NCBI RefSeq assembly: GCF_018476645.1
Contig: NZ_JAHCTB010000005.1
Coordinates: 62,001 to 126,000 of the forward strand
DNA length: 64,000 nt
Direction of reading: 5' to 3'
DNA from: Aequorivita echinoideorum
Lineage (GTDB): Bacteria; Bacteroidota; Bacteroidia; Flavobacteriales; Flavobacteriaceae
Both the position numbers and the translations under genes were made by a program. Shown in pieces: positions 1 to 8,272 of this stretch; position 1 is the first letter of the stretch, and the number at the start of each line of letters is the position of its first letter. The notes under the pieces are model-generated. The model worked only from the letters and a program-made list of their open reading frames with translations, had not been told where the DNA came from and did not search any database.

Positions 1-31
1 GTAGAAACTGGAAATTAATCCATCTGTATTC

Positions 32-60
32 ACCTTCAAGGTTTTCAAAACCTTGAAGGT
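32..60. repeat. Palindromic repeat, CCTNCAAGG family
   Basis: This is a perfect inverted repeat with 14-bp arms around a single C, and the arms begin ACCTTCAAGG. Relatives lie near 7337, 25654, 25704, 26722 and 59276. It probably marks the end of a gene left of the window and could form a terminator-like hairpin. Confidence 0.8.
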
Positions 61-98
61 TTAATAAATCTAAAAAAAAAGAAAAATCAATTGATAAA

Positions 99-1835
99 AT
101 GTCAAATAAACGCATAGTTTTCATTTCAATAATAGCGATTTCAATGTTCAATTTCTCATTGTTTTCGCAAGAGAAAGAGTTGGGAACCGAAGTGGTAAAC
201 ATTGTTAAACCTTACACACCCACAATTTCGGATGCTTTTAAGGTAAAGGAAACACCAAACTTGAATGACAGCATTACCACGCAAAAAAAGGAGGTGAAAT
301 ACAGTATATTTTCCGTTCCGGTGGCTTCCACTTTTACGCCGGCAAAAGGAACGGCAACCAACGTGGAAAAGGCAAAGCCCATAAAATTATACGATAATTA
401 CGCCACGCTCGGTTTCGGAAATTACACCAGTGTTTTAGGCGAACTCTACAGCAATTTTGAGATTAGCCGAACAGACAATGCAGGTTTTTTCTTCAGGCAC
501 AATTCTTCGCAAGGAGATATTGATGGGGTGCGTTTGGACAATAAATATTACGACACCAGCCTTGACGGAAATTACACCAGTAGGCAAAAAGATGCAACCT
601 ACAAGCTGGATGCGGGCGTAGAGCACCAGGTTTTTAATTGGTATGGATTGCCGGAAGATTATCTAAATTTTACTGATGAAATGGTAGCAGGAATCGATCC
701 GCAGCAAACCTATTTAAGCGGCCACGCTGGTGGAAGCATCGCCATTGATGACTCTTTCTTTGAAAAGGCTTCGGTGAATATTCGTTATCTCGGGGATTCG
801 TTTTCTTCTTCAGAATTCAATGCTATTTTGAAACCCGAGCTTTCATTTCCTTTGGAAACTTTAACGCTGAAAATTGATGGCGATATTGATTATTTAAGTG
901 GAAGTTTTGAAAGAAATTATGAAAATACTTCAGAAATAAACTATTCATTTTTGAACGTGGGCATTTCGCCTTCGGTGATTTTTGTGAATAATGATTTGAC
1001 CTTTTCATTGGGTGTTTCGGGGTTTGTGAGCTTGGATTCAGAAAATAGTGAGACTGATTTTTCACTGTACCCAAATATTAACGCTTCCTATAGATTAGTA
1101 GATGAAATTTTGATAGTTTATGCCGGTGCCGAAGGTGGACTTCAGCAGAATACCTTTTATAATTTTAAAGAGGAAAACCCTTTTGTATCGCCCACTTTGG
1201 CAATTGCGCCTACCAAAAATCTCTATGAAGGTTTTGGCGGAATTAAAGGAAAACTTTCAAATTCTGTGGGGTATAATCTGCGCGCGGCATATGGAAAGGA
1301 TGAAAATAGGGTACTTTTTCAAGCCAACCCATTAAAGGTTATTTTGCCTGATTTTAAAGGGTATGAAAACGGAAATTCATTCAATGTGGTGTATGATGAT
1401 GTTAACACGCTATCTGTTTTTGGAGAATTGCAAGTTGCGGTTTCGGATAAATTTTCATTGGGCATCAATGCAAATTATTTCAATTACAGTACAGATTTAC
1501 AGGCCCAAGCGTGGAATTTGCCGGATTTAAAGGCGTCCGTTTTTTCAAATTTCAACATCACCGAACAGCTTTATGGCGGTGCGTCGCTGTTTTTTGTGGG
1601 TGAAAGAAATGATTTGGTTTTTAGTAATGATCCGGTTTTGTCTGGGACAAACTTTGAGGTGACGCTGGATGCATACCTTGATGCAAATGTACATTTTGGT
1701 TACCGTTTTACGGAGCGGCTGTCTATTTTCGTGAAGGGGAGTAATCTTTTGAGCGATAATTATGAGAAATGGCTCAATTACCCAGTTCAGGGCATTCAAG
1801 GCTTGGCTGGGGCTACTTATAAGTTTGATTGGTAG
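99..1835 (+). CDS. Outer-membrane beta-barrel protein, TonB-receptor-like, no plug
   Basis: The product has 578 residues. A signal peptide (about residues 1-23, ending FSLFSQ) is followed by a short linker and a long run of alternating amphipathic strands ending in an aromatic residue (KFDW), as expected for a C-terminal beta-signal. No carboxypeptidase-like domain or plug domain is visible, so although this family is often labelled TonB-dependent receptor, it looks like a barrel without its own plug. It presumably sits in the outer membrane. In flavobacteria such barrels often accompany TPR proteins, but the upstream gene lies outside the window. Substrate unknown. The ATG at 99 gives a good signal peptide. 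Confidence 0.75.
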   Translation: MSNKRIVFISIIAISMFNFSLFSQEKELGTEVVNIVKPYTPTISDAFKVKETPNLNDSITTQKKEVKYSIFSVPVASTFTPAKGTATNVEKAKPIKLYDNYATLGFGNYTSVLGELYSNFEISRTDNAGFFFRHNSSQGDIDGVRLDNKYYDTSLDGNYTSRQKDATYKLDAGVEHQVFNWYGLPEDYLNFTDEMVAGIDPQQTYLSGHAGGSIAIDDSFFEKASVNIRYLGDSFSSSEFNAILKPELSFPLETLTLKIDGDIDYLSGSFERNYENTSEINYSFLNVGISPSVIFVNNDLTFSLGVSGFVSLDSENSETDFSLYPNINASYRLVDEILIVYAGAEGGLQQNTFYNFKEENPFVSPTLAIAPTKNLYEGFGGIKGKLSNSVGYNLRAAYGKDENRVLFQANPLKVILPDFKGYENGNSFNVVYDDVNTLSVFGELQVAVSDKFSLGINANYFNYSTDLQAQAWNLPDLKASVFSNFNITEQLYGGASLFFVGERNDLVFSNDPVLSGTNFEVTLDAYLDANVHFGYRFTERLSIFVKGSNLLSDNYEKWLNYPVQGIQGLAGATYKFDW

Positions 1836-1842
1836 ATTAATA

Positions 1843-2187
1843 TCATAAATCAAGTACAATTTTAATATTATCCTTTATTTTTTTCTGAAACTCTAATGGT
1901 AAAGCAGCTATTTTTTGAACCAGTCTTTTATTATCAATAGCCCTTATTTGATCTATTAAAATTGCACTTTCCTGTTTTAAGTTTGCAGTTCCGGCAGGTA
2001 GGTTTACCCTTAAAATCTCAGATTTTTTAAAAACTTGGGTTGTTATTGGGCAGATAATGGTTGATGTATGTGGTACATCGTTAAGCATATTATTTTGTAT
2101 AACTAAAACGGGTCGGGTTTTTCCAGGTTCTGTACCAATTTGCGGATTTAAATCAGTAATCCAAATTTCAAATTGCTTAATTTTCAT
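1843..2187 (-). CDS. MazF/PemK-family endoribonuclease toxin
   Basis: The 114-residue product has the size and motifs of MazF/PemK toxins. These are a G-x-E-x-x-K-x-RPVLVIQ stretch near residues 13-28 and the TIICPIT strand, which form the dimeric SH3-like RNA-cleavage fold. Family members cut mRNA at short sequence motifs. An alternative ATG five codons upstream (2202) would lengthen the overlap with the antitoxin to 26 nt. I prefer 2187 because MKIKQFEIW matches the usual family N-terminus and leaves an 11-nt overlap. The gene is co-transcribed with, and translationally coupled to, the preceding antitoxin. It is convergent with the barrel gene, whose stop lies 7 bp away. Confidence 0.9.
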   Translation of the reverse strand: MKIKQFEIWITDLNPQIGTEPGKTRPVLVIQNNMLNDVPHTSTIICPITTQVFKKSEILRVNLPAGTANLKQESAILIDQIRAIDNKRLVQKIAALPLEFQKKIKDNIKIVLDL

Positions 2188-2407
2188 TTTCAAAAATTTC
2201 AAATTCTGCCATTATTTCCATTGAATTTGCAGAGACCAGCTTTGATTCTTTTTTAAGTTGATCTTCAAGCAATTTTCTTCTATGGAAATTATTGTAAAAA
2301 TCAATGGCCTCATTAATATAACGGTTGCGGGGTTTTTTTAGATTTTCCAGAATTTTTTCTGTTTCTCCGAAAATAGAGTCGTCAATTTTTAGTGATACCT
2401 TTTTCAT
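2177..2407 (-). CDS. Ribbon-helix-helix antitoxin of the MazF pair
   Basis: The 76-residue protein starts with a short strand (KKVSLKIDD) followed by two helices. This is the ribbon-helix-helix layout of DNA-binding antitoxins. The charged C-terminal tail (from about residue 50) would wrap the toxin. Antitoxin-first order and overlap with the toxin gene are typical of type II modules. As an RHH protein it should repress its own promoter, and two direct copies of an 8-bp sequence lie inside that promoter (2425-2445). The specific family name is uncertain because RHH sequences are short and diverged; the assignment rests on fold pattern and partner. Confidence 0.85.
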   Translation of the reverse strand: MKKVSLKIDDSIFGETEKILENLKKPRNRYINEAIDFYNNFHRRKLLEDQLKKESKLVSANSMEIMAEFEIFENEN

Positions 2408-2420
2408 TTTTTATTTTTAC

Positions 2421-2451
2421 CAAAAGTATATCTTTTTAGTATATCTTCAAA
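2421..2451 (-). promoter_or_regulatory. Toxin-antitoxin promoter with candidate operator
   Basis: Read on the minus strand this is TTTG, 19 bp, then TACTTTTG, an exact fit to the Bacteroidetes -33/-7 consensus. The spacer and -7 box contain two direct copies of GATATACT (2425-2432 and 2438-2445, centres 13 bp apart), a plausible site for two RHH dimers. The -7 box ends 13 bp before the antitoxin ATG, so the leader is only a few bases long. Confidence 0.7.
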
Positions 2452-2478
2452 GTCTATTTTTATTCTGCATATATATTT

Positions 2479-2507
2479 TTTGCACTCCTAGACATTATCT
2501 ATTTTTG
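2479..2507 (+). promoter_or_regulatory. Promoter of the amidohydrolase gene
   Basis: TTTG (2479-2482), a 17-bp spacer and TATTTTTG (2500-2507) match the flavobacterial TTG-N17-23-TAnnTTTG consensus, 18 bp before the ATG at 2526. It is divergent from the toxin-antitoxin promoter in the same 118-bp gap. Confidence 0.65.
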
Positions 2508-2525
2508 CACCTCAATAAATTCAGA

Positions 2526-4157
2526 ATGAAAAAGATACTATCACTCTTTATAGCAATCACCCTGTTTTCCTGCGCACCCGATAAAATTCCCGCAGATTTA
2601 CTCATAAAAAATGCAACTATTTATACCGTAGATAAGGATTTCAGCATTGCAAATGCATTGGTGGTAAAAGACGGAAAAATTCTAGAAATTGGTCTAAAAC
2701 CCGAACTTGAGCTAAAATATAAAATCGAAAAAACCTACGATGCTAAAGGGAATACGGTAGTCCCGGGATTGATAGATGCACATGCGCATCTGTACGGACT
2801 TGGATTGTCATTGCAAAATGTTGATTTGGTGGGTACCAAAAGTTTTGATGAAATTTTGGGCAAGGTGGTAGCCTTTCAAGAAGAGAAAAATGTTGATTAT
2901 ATCATCGGCCGTGGGTGGGATCAAAATGATTGGGAAGACAAAAGTTTTCCCACAAAAAAGGAACTCGATTCTCTCTTTCCAGATACGCCCGTAGCTTTGC
3001 AGCGTATTGATGGCCACGCATATTTGGTAAATTCCAAGGCGCTGGAACTCGCCGGAATTAATTCGAAAACAAAAATCTCTGGGGGTGAAATTGTTCTGGA
3101 AATAGGAGAGCCAAACGGAATATTGATTGACAGCCCAATGGATTTAATCGAAAAAACGTTTCCCAAGGTTACCGCGCAAGTTTCCACCGAGGCACTTTTG
3201 GAAGCCGAAAAAATTTGCTTAAAATATGGACTTACAACGGTTGATGACGCTGGACTGAATCGGGATATTATTGAATTAATAGATACCCTTCAAAAACAGG
3301 AAAAATTTAAATTGAGAATGTATGCAATGGTTAGCAACAGCCCAGAAAATGTTGGTTTTTATTTAGCGAATGGAATCTATAAAACGGATAGATTGAACGT
3401 TCGTTCATTTAAAATCTATGCGGACGGCGCTTTGGGTTCGCGCGGCGCCGCGATGCGTGAGGAATATTCAGATATGCACGGTCATTTTGGGGCAATGATT
3501 ACACCGGCCGATAGTTTAGATTATTTAGCTGAAAAAATTGCAAATTCAGAATTTCAAATGAATACGCACGCCATTGGCGATTCGGCAAATATTGCAGTAT
3601 TGCGGGCTTACAAAAAAGCATTGAAAGGTAAAGCGGGTAAGCGATGGAGAGTAGAGCACGCGCAAATTCTTTCGGAAGAAGATTTTGCGTATTTTGGAGA
3701 AAACATAATCCCATCCGTGCAACCCACGCACGCAACAAGCGATATGTATTGGGCGCAGGACAGAGTGGGAGCGGAGCGCATAAAGTATGCTTACGCATAT
3801 AAAATGATGCTCGAAAAAGCTGGTAGAATTGCTTTGGGTACCGATTTTCCTGTTGAAAATGTGAACCCAATGTACACATTTTATGCAGCTGTGGCGCGCA
3901 AGGATTTGAATAATTACCCTGAAAATGGTTTTCAAATGAAAGATGCATTATCAAGGGAGGACGCGCTGCGCGGAATGACTATTTGGGCCGCTTATGCCAA
4001 TTTTGAAGAAAAGGAAAAGGGAAGTATTGAAGTAGGAAAATTTGCGGATTTCACTATTCTTGACAAGGATATTATGAAAGTGGATGAAAATGAAATTCCC
4101 AATACAAAAGTAGTGGCGACCATCATAAATGGCGAAGTCGTTTTTGAAGCTAACTAG
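2526..4157 (+). CDS. Lipoprotein amidohydrolase, YtcJ type
   Basis: The product has 543 residues and a lipoprotein signal peptide (lipobox LFSC, Cys16). It is a metal-dependent amidohydrolase of the YtcJ/AepA-like branch. The first metal motif is H86-x-H88 in DAHAHL, a HAIGDSA motif lies near residue 348, and LGTDFPVE near residue 437 carries the catalytic Asp. Family members hydrolyse amide or imide bonds; the substrate cannot be told from sequence. The reading frame is open upstream to 2325, but the ATG at 2526 starts the signal peptide and follows the promoter, so the longer form is unlikely. The next gene starts at the base after the stop codon. Confidence 0.88.
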   Translation: MKKILSLFIAITLFSCAPDKIPADLLIKNATIYTVDKDFSIANALVVKDGKILEIGLKPELELKYKIEKTYDAKGNTVVPGLIDAHAHLYGLGLSLQNVDLVGTKSFDEILGKVVAFQEEKNVDYIIGRGWDQNDWEDKSFPTKKELDSLFPDTPVALQRIDGHAYLVNSKALELAGINSKTKISGGEIVLEIGEPNGILIDSPMDLIEKTFPKVTAQVSTEALLEAEKICLKYGLTTVDDAGLNRDIIELIDTLQKQEKFKLRMYAMVSNSPENVGFYLANGIYKTDRLNVRSFKIYADGALGSRGAAMREEYSDMHGHFGAMITPADSLDYLAEKIANSEFQMNTHAIGDSANIAVLRAYKKALKGKAGKRWRVEHAQILSEEDFAYFGENIIPSVQPTHATSDMYWAQDRVGAERIKYAYAYKMMLEKAGRIALGTDFPVENVNPMYTFYAAVARKDLNNYPENGFQMKDALSREDALRGMTIWAAYANFEEKEKGSIEVGKFADFTILDKDIMKVDENEIPNTKVVATIINGEVVFEAN

Positions 4158-4655
4158 ATGGAACAAATTCTAAAACAGCTTCCGCAGAAAGCAAGAGAGG
4201 CCGAAGCCGAAAACAAAAGATTTTTTACGAAACTAAAGAAAAAACCACCGAAGCACCTCGATACGTTGATGCAGGAATTGCACGAAGAGGAATTTCAAAA
4301 AACGGATTGCTTGGATTGCGCCAACTGTTGCAAAACTACCGGCCCGCTTTTCACGGACAAAGATATTGAGCGTATTTCAAAACATTTTCGGATGAAGCCG
4401 CAACAGTTTATTTCAACTTATTTGCGGATTGATGAAGACAAAGATTATGTGCTTCAAAGCGTTCCCTGTAATTTTTTGGGAGCCGATAATTATTGTAGCA
4501 TTTATGATGTCCGGCCGAAAGCGTGCCGCGAATTTCCGCATACAGAACGAAAAAAATTCCAGCAGATTTCAAACCTTACAATGAAAAATGTCGCCATTTG
4601 CCCCGCGGCTTTTAATATTGTGGAGGAAATGAAACGAAGGGTAAATTCCAAATAA
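4158..4655 (+). CDS. YkgJ-family cysteine-cluster protein
   Basis: The 165-residue protein has the YkgJ/UPF0153 cysteine signature. CLDCANCC lies near residues 52-60, then CNFLGADNYC about 45 residues later, then RPKACREFP. The cysteines are thought to hold a zinc or Fe-S centre; the family function is not established. It begins directly after the amidohydrolase stop (TAG then ATG), so the two are co-transcribed and probably translationally coupled. The last four codons and the stop run into a heptad repeat (4644-4685), so the exact C-terminus may have been set by the repeat. Confidence 0.88.
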   Translation: MEQILKQLPQKAREAEAENKRFFTKLKKKPPKHLDTLMQELHEEEFQKTDCLDCANCCKTTGPLFTDKDIERISKHFRMKPQQFISTYLRIDEDKDYVLQSVPCNFLGADNYCSIYDVRPKACREFPHTERKKFQQISNLTMKNVAICPAAFNIVEEMKRRVNSK

Positions 4656-4685
4656 CAAGTACCAAATTCCAAATAAATTCCAAAA
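4644..4685. repeat. Six-unit heptad array overlapping a stop codon
   Basis: Units of exactly 7 bp, such as AATTCCA, AATAACA and AGTACCA, run from the last codons of the YkgJ gene into the spacer. Confidence 0.6.
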
Positions 4686-4707
4686 ACAAAAATCAAAAAA
4701 GAAATCA

Positions 4708-4737
4708 CTCCCTCCCTTTGGGAGGGTCGGGGTGGGC
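4708..4737. repeat. GC-rich short palindromic element
   Basis: A small hairpin (CTCCC TTT GGGAG type) with a G-rich tail, abutting the NamZ stop codon. It belongs to the same family as the copies at 30196-30298 and inside purL at 37199 and 39068. Confidence 0.75.
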
Positions 4738-6081
4738 CTATTGATATAGCAAATACTTTTGCCGAATCTTCATAAAACCCGCAAGCCCTTCTTTCCAGGA
4801 ATTTCTTATTTCCTCAGCAGACATTCCACTTTCAATCTGCTTTTGAAGTTTATCCGTTCCGGCAAGTTTCACAAAAAAAGAATTGAAAAATTCCTTCTTT
4901 TTTCCATTGGCATTGTAGGCGTCAATGAGCCATTCCAAATTTATTTTGCTCAATTTCGGTTCTTTCCGAAGATCTTTTCCATTACAAAGTTGTCCTTTGA
5001 ATTTTGGATCTTTTGCACCCTCATTGGATTTCGGTGTATATTCAAAGGTATATTTTGAGGTGGGCAAACTTGGGGCGCCAAAAATCTGGAATTGCATATC
5101 GGTTCCTCGACCCGCATTGATGAATGTACCTTCAAAAAAACACAGGCTCGGATACAGATTTATTGCTTGGTCATTCGGTAGGTTGGGAGAGGGTTTTATG
5201 GGCAGCGAATAAGAAGTTTGATGCGTGTAATTCTCCATTTTTATAACCGATAGTTTACATTTAGCCTTATTTTTTAACCAACCTTCTCCGTTAATCATTT
5301 GCGCGTATTCGCCAATTGTCATCCCGTGAACAACAGGAATTGGGTGCATTCCCACAAAACTTTCATTTTCCTTTTCTAAAATAGGGCCGTCAATGTAATG
5401 TCCATTCGGGTTTGGCCTGTCAAAAATGATTACCGGAATTCCAGCTTCAGCACAAGCTTCCATTACGTAATGGAGCGTGGAAATATAGGTGTAAAAACGT
5501 GCGCCAACATCCTGAATGTCGAAAACCACGACATCGATTCCTTCCAATTGTTGGGGAGTGGGTTTTTTATTATTCCCATAAAGTGAAATTAGTGGTACGC
5601 CCGTTTTTTTGTCGATGCCATCTTTCACGTGTTCGCCAGCATCTGCCGTTCCGCGAAAACCGTGCTCCGGGGCAAAAACTTTACTCACTTTTATACTGTT
5701 GTCGACCAAAAAATCAACCAAATGCGTCGTGATTTTCTTTGTGTTGTCATCTGCTGAGGTCACTTCATCAATAATTACCGAAGTCTGATTAGCAACAACA
5801 CCTACATTTTTTTCGGCCAGCATAGGTATGTACAATTGCGGCTGTGCGGCACCGGTTATAATTTTATCCACGATGCTGAGTTCGCCCGTTTTAACAATTG
5901 CTTTCTTTGAATCTTCTCGATCTTTTTCCTCGGTAAAAGGTAATTTCATGGGATTGTCTGGGTTGGGTTCTTCCTGAAGCACATCAGACACCAATTTGTT
6001 TTTTTCAGTGGTCTGGCTTCCGCAGGAAAAAAATAGTGAGACTACTATTAAAACCGTATTTTTGACAATTGTTAATCCCAT
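4738..6081 (-). CDS. namZ: NamZ-type exo-beta-N-acetylmuramidase lipoprotein (DUF1343)
   Basis: The 447-residue product has a lipoprotein signal (FFSC lipobox about residue 20) and a DUF1343 body. NamZ enzymes remove terminal MurNAc from peptidoglycan fragments in cell-wall recycling. Visible family landmarks are the APEHGFRG segment, VVFDIQDVGARFYTY, FDRPNPNG and the GRGTDMQF segment. The open frame continues upstream to 6243, but that part overlaps the divergent permease gene. The ATG at 6081 begins the signal peptide. Only 9 bp separate it from the GTG of the permease, so each promoter must lie inside the other gene or further away. Confidence 0.9.
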   Translation of the reverse strand: MGLTIVKNTVLIVVSLFFSCGSQTTEKNKLVSDVLQEEPNPDNPMKLPFTEEKDREDSKKAIVKTGELSIVDKIITGAAQPQLYIPMLAEKNVGVVANQTSVIIDEVTSADDNTKKITTHLVDFLVDNSIKVSKVFAPEHGFRGTADAGEHVKDGIDKKTGVPLISLYGNNKKPTPQQLEGIDVVVFDIQDVGARFYTYISTLHYVMEACAEAGIPVIIFDRPNPNGHYIDGPILEKENESFVGMHPIPVVHGMTIGEYAQMINGEGWLKNKAKCKLSVIKMENYTHQTSYSLPIKPSPNLPNDQAINLYPSLCFFEGTFINAGRGTDMQFQIFGAPSLPTSKYTFEYTPKSNEGAKDPKFKGQLCNGKDLRKEPKLSKINLEWLIDAYNANGKKKEFFNSFFVKLAGTDKLQKQIESGMSAEEIRNSWKEGLAGFMKIRQKYLLYQ

Positions 6082-6090
6082 AATTTTTCC

Positions 6091-7326
6091 GTGAATTTCG
6101 AATTTTTCATCGCCCGGCGCATCATTGCTTCCAAGGACTATAAAAGTAGTATTTCGGCACCGATTATAAAAATTGCGATCACCGCAATTGCCATTGGAAT
6201 TATTATGATGCTTATTTCCATTGCTACGGGCGTTGGGCTTCAAAAGAAAATCCGCGAAAAAGTTTCAGCATTCAACGGCGATATCATTATTACGAATTTT
6301 GACACTAATTTTTCAAACGATTCGCAAAATCCCATTTCAAAAAACCAACCATTTTATCCTAATTTCAAAAATGTTGATGGAATAAAACACGTTCAGGTTA
6401 CTGCTTCAAAAGGTGGCGTAATCCGTACCGAAACCGATTTTGAAGGTGTGGTGGTGAAAGGTGTGGGAGATGATTACGATTGGAGCGCTTTTAAGGATTT
6501 TTTGGTGGAAGGAAAATTACCTGATTTTAGTGGCGATTTGAATGAAGACATTTTGATTTCAGAATATTTGGCGAATAGGCTTCAATTGAAATTGGGTGAT
6601 AAAGTGACCACTTTTTTCTTAAATGATGAGGTTTCAAAAACGCCCAGAAGCCGCGGATTTGTTATCGTTGGAATTTACAATAGCGGCTTTCAACAGTTTG
6701 ATGAACAATTCATTATTACAGACATTCGCCACATCCAGCGTTTGAATAAATGGGAGGATGACCAAATTGGTGCTTTTGAAGTTTTTGTAAATGATTTTGA
6801 TCAAATAATTCCAATAGGAAATGCCGTTTATAACGAAACGGAAAGTACGCTTGATACACAGACCATCCGCGACAAGTATGCTTCTATTTTTGAATGGCTG
6901 GATCTGTTTGATTTTAATATTGTAATGATTATTGGTATTATGATTTTGGTCGCAGGCATCAATATGATTACTGCACTTTTGGTTTTGATTTTGGAACGTA
7001 CCCAAATGATTGGAATCTTGAAGGCGCTGGGCAGCAGCGACTGGAGCGTGCGAAAAGTGTTTCTTTATAACGCAATGTATTTAATTGGCGTTGGCCTCTT
7101 TTGGGGAAATTTGATTGGCATTGGGTTATTGCTAATTCAAAAATATGGCAAGTTTTTCCCGCTGAACCCAGATACATATTATGTTAATGAAGCCCCGGTT
7201 TACTTGAGTTGGGATTACATTTTACTTTTGAATTTTGGAACTTTTTTGCTTTGTCTTTTAATGCTTTTAATCCCTTCGTTTATTATTTCAAAAATTTCTC
7301 CGGTGAAGGCTATTCGGTTTGAGTAA
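6091..7326 (+). CDS. LolC/LolE-type ABC transporter permease
   Basis: The 411-residue product has an N-terminal membrane helix (about 22-45), a large periplasmic domain and three C-terminal helices (about 275-400) with the FtsX domain. This is the four-helix layout of LolC/LolE/MacB permeases, which extract lipoproteins or other hydrophobic cargo from the inner membrane with a separate ATPase. No ATPase gene lies nearby. The start codon is GTG at 6091. The 3' end, encoding ISPVKAIRFE, is repeated at 9550-9582 with synonymous changes only, which marks this gene end as the boundary of an inserted island. Confidence 0.88.
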   Translation: MNFEFFIARRIIASKDYKSSISAPIIKIAITAIAIGIIMMLISIATGVGLQKKIREKVSAFNGDIIITNFDTNFSNDSQNPISKNQPFYPNFKNVDGIKHVQVTASKGGVIRTETDFEGVVVKGVGDDYDWSAFKDFLVEGKLPDFSGDLNEDILISEYLANRLQLKLGDKVTTFFLNDEVSKTPRSRGFVIVGIYNSGFQQFDEQFIITDIRHIQRLNKWEDDQIGAFEVFVNDFDQIIPIGNAVYNETESTLDTQTIRDKYASIFEWLDLFDFNIVMIIGIMILVAGINMITALLVLILERTQMIGILKALGSSDWSVRKVFLYNAMYLIGVGLFWGNLIGIGLLLIQKYGKFFPLNPDTYYVNEAPVYLSWDYILLLNFGTFLLCLLMLLIPSFIISKISPVKAIRFE

Positions 7327-7336
7327 CTTAGCAAGT

Positions 7337-7370
7337 CCTATAAAGGTTTTAAAATCTTTTATAGCTTTTT
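7337..7370. terminator. Imperfect palindrome plus T-run after the permease
   Basis: CCTATAAAGG and its imperfect complement flank TTTTAAAATC, followed by a T-run. It is a diverged member of the CCTNCAAGG palindrome family and is placed as a terminator. The rest of the spacer to 7510 is AT-rich with a 13-T run; I see no gene there. Confidence 0.5.
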
Positions 7371-7510
7371 TAAGTTTCCAATACATAGCTTCCTGTTAAA
7401 ATCAAATTTTTACTCATAAAATTTTTTTGTTCGTTTTTTTTTTTTCTTTATAAACTTTAAAGTTGTTGATTTACATTTAACTAATAAATTTTAACCTTAA
7501 AATTTTTATC

Positions 7511-7966
7511 ATGAAAATATTTTTATCTTATTTTTTTACTTTCCTAACTTTCTTCTACACTTTTATTTCGTGTGCTCCAGAAAAAGAAAATTCTTTAGAA
7601 AACATTAAGGACTATTCAGTCGAGGCTTCGCATTTAGATTATAATCAAGAATCTAAGAATAATGATTATACATTACTGGCTGAAGAGTATATTGCGAGTA
7701 TTGATATTTTACAAAGTCATTTTAATGATCCAAATAATTCTTTACCTGAAGAGTTTGATCAAGCTGCCGTTGATTATTTTACCGTTCTGCTTGGATATGG
7801 ACAAGGAGAACTTTCTTCGGAATTTGTCAATAATGTCATAGAGAAAATGGGTATAGTGAATGAACAAGGTGTTCGGGCTGTACTCGATGATTATGATTTA
7901 GAGGAGTTTACTGTAACATCTATAGAAACTATAGCGACTGGCCAACCAATTAAACGATCTATTTAA
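7511..7966 (+). CDS. Lipoprotein of unknown function, N-terminal part of a frameshifted gene
   Basis: The first 151 codons encode a lipoprotein (lipobox TFISC near residue 21) rich in acidic and helical segments; no family is recognised. The frame ends at 7966, but from 7935 the next frame is open and reads as a natural continuation (ANQLNDLFNNPNYLLLDQDE) into the ORF at 8016-8255. Removing one base around 7934-7937 joins both into a single product of 247 residues. The break is not in a homopolymer, so a sequencing error is less obvious; it may be true decay. The gene lies in the low-GC island. Confidence 0.7.
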   Translation: MKIFLSYFFTFLTFFYTFISCAPEKENSLENIKDYSVEASHLDYNQESKNNDYTLLAEEYIASIDILQSHFNDPNNSLPEEFDQAAVDYFTVLLGYGQGELSSEFVNNVIEKMGIVNEQGVRAVLDDYDLEEFTVTSIETIATGQPIKRSI

Positions 7967-8015
7967 TAATCCTAATTACCTTCTCTTAGATCAAGATGAA
8001 AAAGATCTATTAAAT

Positions 8016-8255
8016 ATGGCAAATACTATACTTCAAGCGGAGCTTAATCAAGGAAGAAGTTATAATAATTCCAATAATACCCATGGAATAGATGCGGGTT
8101 TTGTAGAGCTCAATCAAGCTAGAAGTTGCACTGGTGGCGGAAGTGCTGGGTTTGTGGTTGGAGTTTTGTTGGGTGCTACAGTTTGTTTACTTTGCGCACT
8201 TGGTGCTGGATTAATAGGTTGGGGATTAGGCTGTGGAATTGGCGGGGGTAAGTAA
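8016..8255 (+). CDS. Glycine-rich hydrophobic C-terminal part of the frameshifted lipoprotein
   Basis: As a separate ORF this gives 79 residues: a polar N-terminus with an imperfect repeat (ELNQGRSY, ELNQARSC) followed by a glycine- and cysteine-rich hydrophobic stretch (about residues 40-78) with several G-x-x-x-G spacings. Alone it would resemble a glycine-zipper or bacteriocin-like peptide. However, the same frame is open back to 7935 and fits the end of the upstream gene, so I read it as the membrane-inserting tail of that protein. Whether it can start independently at 8016 is not known. Confidence 0.55.
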   Translation: MANTILQAELNQGRSYNNSNNTHGIDAGFVELNQARSCTGGGSAGFVVGVLLGATVCLLCALGAGLIGWGLGCGIGGGK

Positions 8256-8272
8256 TAATAAATAAAAGAATC

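Noticed and set aside
8016-8255. Independent glycine-zipper bacteriocin gene
   Set aside because: The same frame is open upstream and joins naturally to the preceding lipoprotein after one base is removed, so a frameshifted single gene explains it better.
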